DNA of 64,000 nucleotides, taken from NCBI GenBank assembly GCA_021234155.1, contig JAJEKV010000097.1, positions 2,393,477-2,457,476 of the forward strand. Reading direction: 5' to 3'. Below are positions 44,984 to 57,225 of the stretch, piece after piece. Position 1 is the stretch's first letter. The number at the start of each line of letters is the position of its first letter. The position numbers and the translations under genes were made by a program. Origin of the DNA: Isoetes taiwanensis (Eukaryota > Streptophyta > Lycopodiopsida > Isoetales > Isoetaceae). The notes beneath the pieces were generated by a model that was not told the DNA's origin, did no database searches, and worked only from the letters and a program-made list of their open reading frames with translations.

Positions 44984-45598
44984 AAGTAGAGTTTTAGAAA
45001 CTCTTCTACGTGACGGTAATTGTTGATCACAACTCAACTTTGCTTCTATGTTCAACTTGCAAGAGAAATCGCTTGAGCTTAATCTCATCCCTGATCCTGT
45101 AGAATAGATCCACATACTAGATGTTGTAATGAAATCAAGCACATCTTCCTCGTCTTCTTCTCCTTCACCCTCCTCCCAACCAGCATTATCACTTGTCGCA
45201 GTTCCATCTATTTTGCTAGATACAAGCTGAATGCTAAAAGTGCTGCTGCTACTACTACTACTCAGTGGATCATCTTGAGGACCATTTTCACAGTCAACTT
45301 GATACCATAGTGGGGTGAAGGAATAATCAAATAAACTCTCATCATCATCATCACCATCACCTTCGCCATCAAGCGAATGACTATATAAAGTATTGTAAAA
45401 ATGCTGGATGTGATCAGATATACGTTTCTTCTCTGATTGATCTATCATTCCTGACCTTAGAACTGCATTTCTAGAAATTGCTTGCACATGAGACTCAGGA
45501 GCAGGGATGGCATCTGCCATACATCTTGAAGGTCTTTGTAGCATACCATGGGCATGGTCTGCTATGGAGAATGATGCTGGAAATTGAGGCTGATCCAT
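44984..45598 (-). CDS. Unidentified protein, probable first exon
   Basis: An ATG at 45,598 opens 205 codons up to a good splice donor (CTT|GTAAGTGC) at 44,984/44,983. The start is MDQPQFPASFSIADHAHGML, followed by KKRISDHIQHFYNTLYSHSL, a long acidic stretch (DGEGDGDDDDESLFDYSF), an eight-serine run, and a second acidic stretch (EEGEGEEDEEDVLDFI). The composition suggests a disordered, acidic, probably nuclear protein. No family is recognised. No downstream exon is secure (see 43,264-43,455). Without the intron the frame stays open to 44,915. Confidence 0.45.
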
Positions 45599-45599
45599 A

Positions 45600-46373
45600 A
45601 CTTGAAGACTATAATGTTAGATACGAAAAGTTTTAATCATATAAGCTAGGATTTTGCTGCCAGATTTGGAAAGACAATGGCAATCATTATTTTTCCATGA
45701 CATGGACGTGGAGATATGTGGCATATTTATTTATACTAGAATAAGGAGCACCTAAAAAATAAGCTCATAAAAATAGCTCAAGCCAGAACGGACAATGCAC
45801 AAGGAAAAACATGGTTGCTTGTAAACGATTGTGCAACTTGAATAATGTTTTTAATGAAGTCACAACTTAACAACGTCTGCATTATTAAAAGTTACAGTTG
45901 AGATTAAACAATCAATGAGCAAATTCCTGATGCTGTTCTGCAGACGGAATGGCAATTAATACTACATATGTTATGCATATTTTAGAGCTACATGTTTGAA
46001 AGATTCTTGATATCGTTTTCTTTATTTTTTAGCTTCTACAGTGGAAAGATAAGAGCCTCATATCCCGAAAGTAGCTATAACTTACTCAAATCCATCAGGG
46101 GATCAACGAGTTAAGCTAAGCATTGGAATAACTCTTTGTAAAATCAATCCTAAGATACAATTGCGGGGAAGAAAAATGTACCCGAGTTCTAGCTTCTTTT
46201 TGCCTCACAAAAAAAACTTGTTTGAGAACCTAAAAAAAACAGGGAGATGTTTTTGAGAGCTTCGATCTGACAGGAAAAATGAGAATAAACTTAGAAGCCC
46301 AGAAGGGGAGGAAATACTAAGCAAATACTTACAGATGACTGCGGATCGACAAAACCGGTTCCCCACCAAACGA
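45600..46373. other. Unassigned DNA
   Basis: AT-rich, no coding motif. It may be upstream region of the frame at 45,598 or intron. Confidence 0.5.
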
Positions 46374-46784
46374 TCATGTAGGTAGGTAGTCATGAAACCA
46401 TCGTATGGTATTGTCTTTTCGAAGTGTTAGTTGAAATGACATTGTGCCATTTCTCAAGTAACATGTGAATGACATGTGAACTCCATCGAACTCAAATAAG
46501 ACAAAGTTTCCCCATCTTCCATTTCCTAAAGTTACATACATTATAGGTTCAAAGTGCTCATCATGCAAGTCTGCCATGTTAGGATGGGGGGCATAAGGAC
46601 CTGCCATATTCTTCCTTTTCAAATTAGCGTTTATGTTTGATGTTGACATTACCTTGCCTAAAATTCCATGTGAGTGTTTTCTCCACGTATAAGTTCTCAC
46701 ATAAAATGTGTCATCAAAAAAGTACAAAAATTCAAAGGAGGAGAAAATAAAGTCATCTCGCCATGAATAAGTGATCACTTCCAT
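46374..46784 (-). CDS. Unidentified open frame, 136 residues
   Basis: Uninterrupted from MEVITYSWRDDFIFSSFEFL to WFHDYLPT. It is rich in Phe/Tyr/Trp, with GRWGNFVLFEFDGVHMSFTC and NGTMSFQLTLRKDN that look like alternating beta strands. No family recognised. It could be a remnant or a lineage-specific gene. Confidence 0.3.
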   Translation of the reverse strand: MEVITYSWRDDFIFSSFEFLYFFDDTFYVRTYTWRKHSHGILGKVMSTSNINANLKRKNMAGPYAPHPNMADLHDEHFEPIMYVTLGNGRWGNFVLFEFDGVHMSFTCYLRNGTMSFQLTLRKDNTIRWFHDYLPT

Positions 46785-47550
46785 AAAACAATGTTAGTAA
46801 GAACATCATTCCCGTGATACAAACTTGGTTATGGTTGAGGTTAAAAATGCTCTAATAACATAGGTAGCTGGCATGCATTTGGTCTATGGAAAGAGGTCTC
46901 TTATTGGATTCATGCAATTACATATTGGAAATGGTTTATTGCACCTTGTGCCTTCCTCGCGTTCTTATTGAAGATGGGGAAGGTGGTCTATTGCTTAACC
47001 ATGGAAAGAGGGCTACAAATTGTAAATTGAAAAAATCTTTAAACTATATTGGTTTAAAAGACGCAATCTCATGTATTAGTGTGGCTACAATATGCCTCCA
47101 ATGATTCCTGACTATTTTATCATGACATGCCAAATGGGACCATTGGTGATCAGCATGACAAAGAGACTACAAATAAACTTTTCATCACTATAGCATTGGG
47201 GGATCTCTAACTCCAATAAATATCTGTGAATGGGTCCTCTTGTATTAATGCCTCCTTTTTGTGTGTGGAATTATTTGGTCCTACCAAGTGTCTTTATGTT
47301 CCACTACATTGTAACACAACTTTGTTCATATTCACAATTGGCACAAATACAACTTTGTTCATATTCACAATTGGCACAAATATCATTCTCTGGAACATTT
47401 TCAAAGCCCATGACACTGTACTGTAGCACATATCCACAAATATCAGATTGTCTTCATATCCTAGAGCAATGTCAATTATGTGGTGTAGCATGTCAAATCA
47501 GAAGTGATGTCTGTTGATCAATATTGGCTCCACCTAAATGTGGTTAACCG
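46785..47550. other. Unassigned DNA with a 33-bp duplication
   Basis: TTCATATTCACAATTGGCAC followed by AAATA occurs twice in tandem near 47,325-47,385. No gene seen. Confidence 0.5.
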
Positions 47551-48031
47551 TTATACTCAATTGGTTAAACTGCCTGCATTGGTCCATTTTTATCTTTTGG
47601 ACCATAACACAAGCTCAAATGCCTGCATCATAAAATTACAACTCGTTTGTTATAGTCAATTGGTTAACTGCCTGCATTGGTTCACTTTTATGTTTGGGAC
47701 CATAACACAGACTCAAATGCCTGCATCATAACACAGCATTCGCTTGTTAGACGAAATTGGGTAAACTGCCTGCATTGCTTCAATTTTATCTTCGGGACCA
47801 TAAACAGCTCAAATGCAGTACCATAACACAGCAACTCAGTTGTTATACTCAATTGGTTAAACTGCCTGCATTCATTCAATTTTATCTTTGGGACCATAAT
47901 ACAAGCTCAAATACCTGTATCATAACACAGCAATTCGGCTTTTGGTTAAACTGCTGCATTGGTTCATTATTAATTTTGGACCATAACACAAGCTCAAATG
48001 CCTTCATCATAACACAGCAACTCGATTCTTG
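47551..48031. repeat. Minisatellite, five copies of about 96 bp
   Basis: Each unit has CTCAATTGGTTAAACTGCCT, GCATTGGTTCA, TTTTATCTTTGGGACCATAA, CACAAGCTCAAATGCCTGCA and TCATAACACAGCAACTCG. Units are 70-90 per cent alike by eye and vary by small indels; the fifth lacks its first 9-10 bases. It lies 600 bp past the 3' end of the kinase gene. Confidence 0.95.
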
Positions 48032-48664
48032 TGCAAACACAAAGGTGAGTCATACTCCTGCACAGTGCCAAGAAGATTTATTTCTTATCTCACAAACAAC
48101 CCTGTGCTTGTGTTTTAAATGTCACCAACTGTATAAAAAAACACTTCCCTGATCTGAGACATCTTAAAATAAATAATATTTCCATGTACGGTGGTAATTC
48201 TCGCACAGATGACAGGACTACAACATTTCTTCAGCTTTGCAAACTTTCCAGAAAGGATAGATATATCCATTATCAATTTTGTAAAAGTAAGATTCACTAT
48301 AAAGTGCCCATGAAAGCCATTTGAGCCTTCAAAAAGGGAATCATACAACAGGAGGAATGACTTCACTCCAGCAAACCAAGCACAAAGGACCACTTCGCAT
48401 CTCAGGCACCTCAGATAAAAAGTCTATGAGCACTATAAAACAATTTACAGTGTATCCAACAACCATGGGCCATGTATTGACGCTTTGCTTGGCTTGGCTT
48501 GGCATGGCAGCATCTCTTGCATTTAAGTTAAATATGTACAGGGACAGAGATGGAGATAATTGAAGAAATCGATCCTTCAAATGTACCTCCTTGAGAGTTC
48601 CCGAACCCCATAAAATCTGAAACCATGGGTTTGCATGGGATCTCTTTCTCGTAACCAGTTCTAG

Positions 48665-51249
48665 TTAAGCCAGACTTCCTGCAGCCGAGGAAAAAAAACA
48701 ATGTCCAAAGCACTGAAATAACTTGGATTTTCCTTCCAGGCTTGTACTTTCATCAGTAACTACTGCTCTGGGGCTATCTTTAATAGCAGAACTTGAGCTT
48801 GAAGACTCTTTGGCTGTAGTAATGATCTTAGAAGCAAAAACATGTGGAGGAGGGACTTTCTCAGGTGGTGGAAGGGAAGAAAGGAAAGCTGTCAACATGC
48901 GCACCACTTGAGCAAAGTTTGGCCGAACATTTGGGTCCTCAGCCCAACAAGACTGCAGGATAAACACCAACTCCTGTGGGAAATGATAATCGGCAAGGGT
49001 AGGCCTCACGTTCTGCAAAAGCCAATATGTTAAGATACTGCAAACCACAAACTCTGTAAAGATCACATGCTATAAGTGAAGTTGCACAAGTACTAATAAC
49101 ATACCTTGAACGCAGCTGCATATGCCGCTTGTAGATTAGACATGCCCTCAAAAGGCATCCGATTCGTAAGGAGCTCCCATAGCACTATTGCAAAGCTGTA
49201 GACGTCCACCTTATGGTTGTAGTGTTTCTTCTCACCTTGTCGAAGGGTTACAGTGCTGTATAACTATCAAAAAGGAAAAAAATAATAAGAAAACACATGC
49301 CATATTGACACAGTACCAGCAGTAACGAAAACAAATACCTCTGGAGCCATCCAACGATATGTGCCAGTCTCTGCAGTCATCATCTCAGTTACAGATTCTT
49401 CTCGAGCTAGACCAAAATCAACTAACTTGACAGTTTTCTGGTCTCCTGTGAGCAAGAGATTATCTACACATAACAGCAATGTTAGCCTAACAATCTACAC
49501 AAATTACATTAAATACCATGCAACCATCAACTACATACACATGCACAAACTTATCGTTTGGTATTCTACAAGTAACCAAAAAGCATTTTCAAACGGCCTC
49601 AGAAATTGTTTGTGATCACTTTATCACACAATGTAGGTATTACACATCAGCGGCCAAAACCTTCAGACAAAAAGTACCAAGTATTGACATGATTAACGGC
49701 CTCAGATACTGTAATTTGCTTGTAATCATTGCATCATACAATGTCGGCAAGAAAATGAGCATCACTGGCCAGGTTGGACAACATATAGTACCTAGAATTC
49801 TAATGAAGCTGGAGACTCGAATCTATCTTTCCCATAGAAACTAGTGGTAGTAATCACAATGTCACATAATGCACGTGGTTAAAACAGCTTTTGACTAAAC
49901 AGCAGACAAATACAAGTATTTCCAAGTTTCCATGCCAAGACCTCAGAGATTGTAATTTGCTTGTAATCATTGCATCATGCAATGTAGGTAAGAAAATAAG
50001 CATCATTGGCCAGGCTGGACAGCATAAAATACCAGAACTCTAGTGGTAAGTAATCACACATCATGTACGTAGTTAGAAGTATTATTGGCTAAAGAACAGG
50101 CAAAGAATTGACCCCAGAAATAACTTGGACCCCATAAAGACACCACAAGCAGTCAGGAAATGTCCAAAATAGATCTTCCTTTGTCCTGGTTAAAAGATCT
50201 TACCCGGCTTCAGGTCGCGATGAATTATTCCATTTGCATGCAAGCAATCCATCACCTGTGCAATGTCAAGAGCGAAACTGACCGCCAAGGCAATATCCAT
50301 CTGCTGGGGTCGCTGGCTCAAAAGATATTTGCGCAATGACTGGCCACTTAAAAGTTCTGTCACCAAGGCCATTGGTTCTTCACATGCACCAATGAACTGT
50401 ACCACAAAAACCAAGTTGTCAACAGTGACAAACCAAAGCTTAAATGCACAGCTATATAGTAAGGCACAAACACCTTATTCTAGTTGGTATTTTTTATTCA
50501 ATGATGGTATCATTTTTGAGAAATGTCCTGCTCATCTTCTTAAAAAAAATTATATGCCTTTTTTGAATTCAGTCCTTTCCTGTACAGTGTACAGGAGACT
50601 ACTACAGGAGGTATTGTGATTGTATTATTCAATAGGTCGACTTATTTTACCTTCACCAAATTCTTGTGCTGAACTTTTGACAACATAGCAACTTCTCTGG
50701 CAAATCTTGATTTCGATTTAGCTATGTCTTCAGGGGTCTCGCCGGGCTGAATTATTTTCACAGCAACATTCACGTTGTGATACCTGGAACATCACGTTAC
50801 AATGATTAACAACCTATGTTTCAAATAGCGCTTCTAATATTCATCAATATAATTTTAACATGCAAAAAAAGAAAATTTTCTGCTCTTTCAACCTGTAACT
50901 TATTCAACTACAGACAAGACTACCAAACAAACAGCTAAAACAGCTTCCTGCAGCAGAAGAAGATACAAACAGATTAGAAAACTCACTTCCCCTCGTACAC
51001 CTTGCCATGAGCACCTTCGCCAAGTTTAGACCCGACAAATAACACTTTGGGATCTATAATCCACCGTTCATCAAGCTTCAACTTCACAAATCTATCGCCA
51101 TCACCAGAAAGCATATTCTCAGTGGAAAGGCTACACATTGGACTATCTGTGCCGTTGCGGAAGACATTATTAGGACTCTCCGGCAACACTCTAGAGCCCT
51201 TAGTAGCCAATTCTTTCCTCAAATAAAGCATGTCCTCGTCAGGCCCCAT
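48665..51249 (-). CDS. Raf-like (group C MAPKKK / HT1-type) Ser/Thr-Tyr protein kinase
   Basis: Six exons: 51,249-50,987; 50,783-50,651; 50,396-50,204; 49,463-49,339; 49,263-49,105; 49,012-48,665, all with GT-AG introns, giving 406 codons plus stop in one frame. Features: variable head 1-62; [21 protein letters not shown] with the Gly loop at 77-84; VAVKII with K97; RFAREV with E118; [16 protein letters not shown] (D193); DFG 212-214; [13 protein letters not shown] (to 238); W-x-x-D-P-x-x-R-P-N-F in exon 6 ([16 protein letters not shown]). The C-terminal tail after about 335 is Ser-rich and ends with a Cys/Phe cluster ([10 protein letters not shown]). All catalytic residues are present, so it is likely active, soluble or membrane-associated by its Cys tail. 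Plant relatives include the C-group Raf-like kinases near HT1. The specific orthologue is not identified. Confidence 0.95.
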
Positions 51250-51650
51250 GCCACTTCCTCATTAACTCTCAATGCAACCCATTCTATATACCAAATCACC
51301 CAAAAACTCTCATTTTGCCCTGGTCGACCAACCCAACACCTCCGAATTAGCACCCAATTCATCCAAAGGCATATCAAGCCAAGCAGAAGAGAACATCATT
51401 CAAAAGTCCGGCAGAGAACAAACTGAGCTGAACCCTCAAAAAGGGCAACTTTCAGAATCCATTTTGAATGATAAAAACTGCCAAGGAAGGAGGCCACGCC
51501 TTCCAAGCGAGGCTACCAAGCAACAGGCCGGAGGCTTCCAAAATATGAGGCTCAAGTCCAAGCATATCAAATCAACCCTTCCTTCTACTGGGGCGCCTCT
51601 TACCTGGTCTTAAGCGCCTTGAATCAGACCCAAAAAATGCAGGCTGAAAA
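51250..51650 (-). promoter_or_regulatory. Likely 5' UTR / upstream region of the kinase
   Basis: Upstream of the kinase ATG. The minus strand has a consensus donor CAG|GTAAGAG at about 51,601-51,608, so a leader intron is possible. I see no clear acceptor near the ATG and no convincing TATA box. Not proven. Confidence 0.35.
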
Positions 51651-54600
51651 TTAATACACACTGATTTCGCGTGTATGTATTGTTCTGGGAAACGTGCTTG
51701 ACCCTTGAGCTTCACGAATATGCCCAACTGATACTGAGTTCTCCCACAAAAGACACCGACACATACGTATTTGTATTCGTATGTAGAGATGTATTTATAC
51801 AGAGTATATTACGAATATACACGGTATGTATATTCGGAATATAGGGTATGTAATGTTGGTGTTATGGCAAGTTTTGTTTTATTTTGGTTTGTTTTTGGTT
51901 TGTTATGCCCAAGGTTGGTGTCATATTTTTATTCCCCCTCGTGCACTATGCTACTTGTTTTCTATCTAGCTATCTATCTACCTATCTCGACCGCATAAAT
52001 TGTCGCTCACATCAACCCTACAGACCCCCCTTATTATTGAATTGTTTCCTGCCCGACATCGCCCTGCCTTCCTGCCTTCTATTTTATTGTTTCCTTGCTT
52101 CACTTGTCGGGGGATCAAGCCTACCTGGTCTCCTGTGTTGTTATCCTTGTGAATCAAGGGTGGGAATTGAACGTAAAAACATGTAGCTTGTTGTCTACCC
52201 AATACTGGCTCGACCCGAGATGGCGACATGTTCATATTGTTAATGCAGAATCGGAGAAAAGGTCGTGTTAAAATATATGTAAGTTGTGAATTTACTCATC
52301 ACCCATGTGAAGTAAGAATCCTCTGATAGTGGACCATTGATGGTGGATTAGAGCTTCGAGGAAAATGTATCTCTTTTTAAGTTCGACCTAGCATCACACT
52401 ATGGATAGTTAAGAGTAAATATATGCAAAGTTTGTCGGGTTGTAGTTAAATAATGACATATAAAACAAGTTGAAGACATGGATCTTGAAGAACGTCTAGA
52501 GCTTTGTTTGATGCTTTAACAATTCCTTTTTATTTCAAATATGTATGTAAATTAAGCCATGCAATTATTGGATCTTACTTATTAGGGCGCATGGTAGTCT
52601 TGGTGATGGAAACATTCTAAGAAGTTGATGTTATTAAAATATCTTTCTAAGAAACAAATCATGCACAATATCCATTCCATTGCATATGTTGCACTATAAT
52701 ATTTCAAAAGTATGCCTTCTTTCATAAATCATGGCATGTTTTAGTGTTACATGTAAGCCTTAGATTAATAAACCTTAGATTACCCTCAAGTAATCTAAGG
52801 TTTATGTGTGCACATAAGTTAAGGCAGTTGTTAGACCCAATTCCTTTCTTAAGGCATTGGTATTAAAGCATGATATCAACGTCTAGAATTGTTGGGCAAG
52901 TTAGATAACTTCCAGTACAGTACAGGCGTAAGGTCAGTGGGGGAAGGACCCACTTTAGCCATGTATAGTGGTAGTAACAGGTTCCATTTGGGTGTGTTGT
53001 GTCCCGTAAGCTTTGGGAGCTTCTCGTGGATGTTAAAAATGTATCTATTTATGTATTTATCTATCTATCTAGTAAGGTTTACTAAACTCTTACTAAATTG
53101 AGGGAGAGCCTTGTGCTATTAGGAGTGATGAGCAATACATGGCCATAGTGGATATCCTAGTATTGCTTTATGATGCTCATGTAGTGCATTAGATGTTTTA
53201 GGTAACTAGGAATAAATGATGTCAATATGGTAGACCTAACGAACAAAATAAATCCTATAAATGAGAAACTTGCTAAACCATAAGAATATCTTAGAATCGA
53301 TAGTACCTTACGTGGTTGAGGATGCACCTGACACTCAAGCTCAACACTATTTCTCTTCGAGGTTGAGTATCTGCATTCGTCTTGGATGAGATATTGCCAA
53401 TAATATCTACTTTTGGTATTGCAAGATTATATAGATTTTATTTTATTTTGAGTATAAAGTGGTTGGTACAACCTTTTTCTTACTGCAATATTTATGCTTT
53501 AGTTAATCAGTATGGCATAAGTCAGAAGTTACCTTTCAACATGCTCCTAATATTTTAATGGGTCAATTGATTTCGACTACTCACTCTATGATGGTCATAT
53601 AGCAAAGTTAGTACTGCTTTCTAGAATGAACCATTTGTGCATGGGCCACAATTAAACAAGCAGAAAAACTAAAAATATGGAATCTAAGGGTAAGCATTAT
53701 GCCATATATTTTTTGGCATGATGTGGCAGCCACGTGCATAGGCTAAAATTGCAAAAATTATTGTAGGAGGGGTTAGGTAAGCCTGCTAAAAATCCCAAAG
53801 CACGATTACTCTGCAAATACCCTTAGCTTATAAAGAAGAATCTTAAGCATATCATGCCATGATTCATAACGAAGAATCTTAAGTCCTCCATGCCATGACT
53901 CGCTTGAGTATCCAGATTAGAAATTAGTAAGTAAATAATGAAGCATTTGAGATGTTTTAATATTTGATATTTGCTAATAGATATGTTTTTGTGATTGAAC
54001 TAGGGACTTTTTTTGATGGACCATAAACTATATTGGCTATTTGATATACACATAAGTATATTTATCCATATAAATTGGCTATCACTACCTATATAAAGCA
54101 GTGTATTTTGTTCTTAAAAAAATTGAAGTCTAATATTTCTGGGCTGAGGAAAGACGTGGGGTCGACACGTATGGTTATATTGCATTTTCGAATTCAAGAA
54201 AAAGAAAAACCTGGGGATGCCCCACCCAGGATGCCCCCGCTTCTTCCCCTCGCAAGCAATCCGCCCGCCTCCAATTAGGGCGAATTTCGGCCCCGCCATA
54301 GCCAAGCCAGGCTCGTCCTTATTGCTCAAACCTCGAACCGAGAGGTGCTAAAATGCAGAATGTCTTCCTGTGGTGGGCTTCAGCTACGCACCTTATGATC
54401 CAGAGGTAAATCTTCTTTCTCAAAGGCCTAAATTTTCAGATATTGCCCTAAAAGGCGCTTAGAATTTCTCGCATAGGGGATGTGGCAAGGCTTCTGGGAG
54501 ATCTGGCGGGATTTCTTAGCCTCGGAATTCTCAAACTTCTTTGCAACTTAGGTCGGCTAAGTCTAGGGGCTCTCGCAATGAAAAAGGCAGGACCCTTCAT

Positions 54601-54850
54601 CAAAGGTGGGAGAGGCCACTCCCACATCTAAGCTTGTTAGTGATGCACCCTTCCAATTTAGGGCAAGTGATGATCAGTTTGAATTTAGGGTAAAATGACA
54701 AAGAACCGTCAAATGTATGTGATCCCATAATGCGATATTCATTCAAATAATCCAATGATTCCTCATGTGAGTTAGCTTCAGATTTGCCATCGATCCCCCA
54801 GGGCCTAGAAAATAGATACTAACTCACTTTCGATTAGTTCTACCAATCAA
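51651..54850. other. Unassigned DNA with LINE-like tails
   Basis: No gene seen. 51,885-51,990 and 52,940-53,073 end in tetranucleotide runs (CTATCTAT, TTTATCTATCTATCTA). The second is preceded by TCTCGTGGATGTTAAAAATG, much like the 3' end of LINE A, which suggests truncated LINE/SINE insertions on the plus strand. 53,820-53,910 has a duplicated AAGAATCTTAAG, ATGCCATGA segment. A perfect hairpin is at 52,768-52,805. Confidence 0.5.
52768..52805. repeat. Perfect 16-bp inverted repeat
   Basis: ATAAACCTTAGATTAC (52,768-52,783), CCTCAA loop, GTAATCTAAGGTTTAT (52,790-52,805). A partial copy, GCCTTAGATTAAT, precedes it. Confidence 0.95.
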
Positions 54851-54859
54851 AACCCAAAG

Positions 54860-55830
54860 AAATCGTTAATGCACAGTTGCATGTTCATGATTCAACCGGC
54901 GAAACCGCATTCGTTTCACATATTGAGGCCACACAATCACCATCTTCATCCAGTGCCAAGGCTTAAGATTTTGTTCCTTTTAGCCTTATGCTTCTTTTCC
55001 GGGTTTGGTTGCCCGATATTTATATTGGTGGATAGATTTGAAGACGAGTTGTTCCGCAATTTTCTTCTACTCTGCAGCCCAAATGAAGGGGAGCAATATT
55101 TCATTCTTTGAGCCGTGGAAAACTCTATGTGCATGGTGGTGGAAGATTATCTTTGGTCCGAGGAAGGTATCCTTCATAATCAGGTCCACCGACTGTTGGA
55201 AAATGATAACTCGATCCATATACCGCTATAGTAGAAGAAAATTGTGGTTCGTGTGGTGTTCATGGCATGCATGACATTTTAGATGTGGAAAAAGTATCTC
55301 CAGCTTCACCGAGACTCTTCCCGAAACTCCAAAAAGAACTAGAAGAAAAAATAGACGAAGTTTGGTACTCTTGACACAGAACACCGGTTAGATTACCATA
55401 ACGATGTTGATGCATTGTTCTAATACACCTGAGCAACAAAACGCTTGGATAAATTGCAACCAAGATCTTTTGATGATGGATGGTTATGTTCCAGTTATTG
55501 GAAAGATGAAGTTTTGCTAATCTGCGAGATCCACGATCTAAATGTGACTTCAGAGGAAGTTTCCACTCTATTACGTTTGATGCTTCAAATAGTAATAGCG
55601 GCTTATTTTTAACAATTCGTGCGAAAATGATGTCTCGATGCTTTGAGTGTCCGGCGACGTTTATGTGGGAGGCGTAACAAACGCGTTGCGACGTGGCACG
55701 ATTTGTGGGAGATGGGGGCACAACTAAATTAATGAGCAAGAAGTGAAACATGAGTACTGATGCACTAGGTACAAATTTTTCAGCGGAAGATTCCTTGGTG
55801 AAATTTTTGAAGGATGTTGTAGCCAAAGCT
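54860..55830 (+). pseudogene. Unidentified, coding-like decayed region
   Basis: Pieces in three plus frames look protein-like: DRFEDELFRNFLLLCSPNEG (about 55,030), VSPASPRLFPKLQKELEEKI (about 55,290-55,355), and FDDGWLCSSYWKDEVLLICE with IHDLNVTSEEVSTLLRLMLQ (55,470-55,590). They do not form a continuous frame and I do not recognise a family. A 188-residue minus-strand frame over 55,260-55,826 is treated as its shadow, though this could be wrong. Confidence 0.2.
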
Positions 55831-57051
55831 TAACAAAATGTCAAAAGGTTAATGTGATGAAAGAGATTATTTGAAGGATGTCATAGTAAAAAGCCATGGA
55901 GAATGTCAAAAGGTTCCTGCCGCAATTTTTTCACGATGACTACTTTGTGGCACAAGGTAGAGAAGAAGGATTTGTACAAATGACAAGCCTCTTTAACTTC
56001 TCTTTGAGAAAATCTTGAGGCCAACTAGCCCTTTTCAAATATCATTGGCATTAAACATTGAAACACAAATGTTGGTATTAACTCCTTTTCTCGGAGAATA
56101 AGCAATGCAATGACGGAGGAATAAGCATCGGCCTGTGCCAGCAGCCTTCCAAAATAGAGTTGAAGCTCAAAATACCTCGGCATTTTGGGCTTTAGAATCC
56201 ATTACCAAGAGATGGAAAAGGTTATCCATGCATGAGGAATTATGGGTGATTTCTTGAGAACAACATAAGTTTCATGCACAAATTATATATGACGGTGGAT
56301 GGTCTAGAGTGGATGGTCTAGACATTATACGTCTTCCATCATTTGGCAATACCTTGGATTTATCAATTATAAAACACTTCATTTGTCTAAAAAATAAAGA
56401 AAAAGAAAATTGCTCTAGATTAACATGTGTCTTCAATTGGTGATATGGTGCCTTGGTGCACATTGACTCAAGTAGGTATGTAGAGTATGACTAAATACGT
56501 TTTAGCCTTGCAGGGTTTATGATTATATTAGGTATATATGGTATGACGAATAGGTTCTAGCCTTGCAAGTTTATGATAACATCTTAGTATGAAGGCATAT
56601 GTCCGCATCAACGAAGTATAATTGAGACTATGGAAAGTACTGAGGTACTGAGGTTCACAACCAATCGTGGAAAGTGAACTTTTTAATCTTCTTATTGGAA
56701 CAATTTGATTGAAATGCCAATGGCAGCACGAGGAGTGCACTCCAATCCATTGTCAAATAAAGATGTGGTGTGGTGTGATGGAATGCATTAGTTGCAAGAT
56801 CTTCTCAAGTTGGTGTTATACAGAATTAGTGTGGCATTTATTGGTATCTTTATAGCATGCATTTGGGCTCACCTAGTTGATGAAGGTCGAACACTAGAAA
56901 GGTAACTTTAAATCACTCCACATCTTAGAAAAACTTAGAAGTGCACTGGTGTTCTTATATTACATCATGCAATCCCCTATAGTCCACTTTTAGGAGAGAT
57001 GAAGGTTATCTTTGGCACCAAGTGTGTCTCACACCGTTTCGAATAGGGATA

Positions 57052-57197
57052 AATCCATTATTATAACAAACTGGACGTTAATAGTGGGTCCAACCTCACA
57101 GATTTGGAACTAAAGACATCGAAACAGAGATCAATCCATTACTACAACAAACTGGACGTCAATAGTGGTCCAACCTCATAGATTTGGAACTAAAGAA
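57052..57197. repeat. 81-bp tandem duplication
   Basis: Units start at 57,052 and 57,133 with AATCCATTA and share ACAACAAACTGGACGT, AATAGTGG and CCAACCTCA, AGATTTGGAACTAAAG. Confidence 0.9.
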
Positions 57198-57201
57198 ATG
57201 T

Positions 57202-57225
57202 TCGCGGCGGCCTTGGCCGCCGCGA
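57202..57225. repeat. GC-rich palindrome
   Basis: TCGCGGCGGCC, TT, GGCCGCCGCGA is perfect. The flanks AAGAAAT and ATTTCTT extend the fold with small mismatched gaps, giving a hairpin of about 45 bp in AT-rich surroundings. Confidence 0.9.

Noticed and set aside
47551-48031. CRISPR-like array
   Set aside because: Whole 96-bp units are tandem and diverged, with no short repeat/unique spacer pattern, in a eukaryotic genome.
55260-55826. 188-residue minus-strand open frame
   Set aside because: No recognisable motif, and the opposite strand has more protein-like segments. Kept only as an unidentified region.
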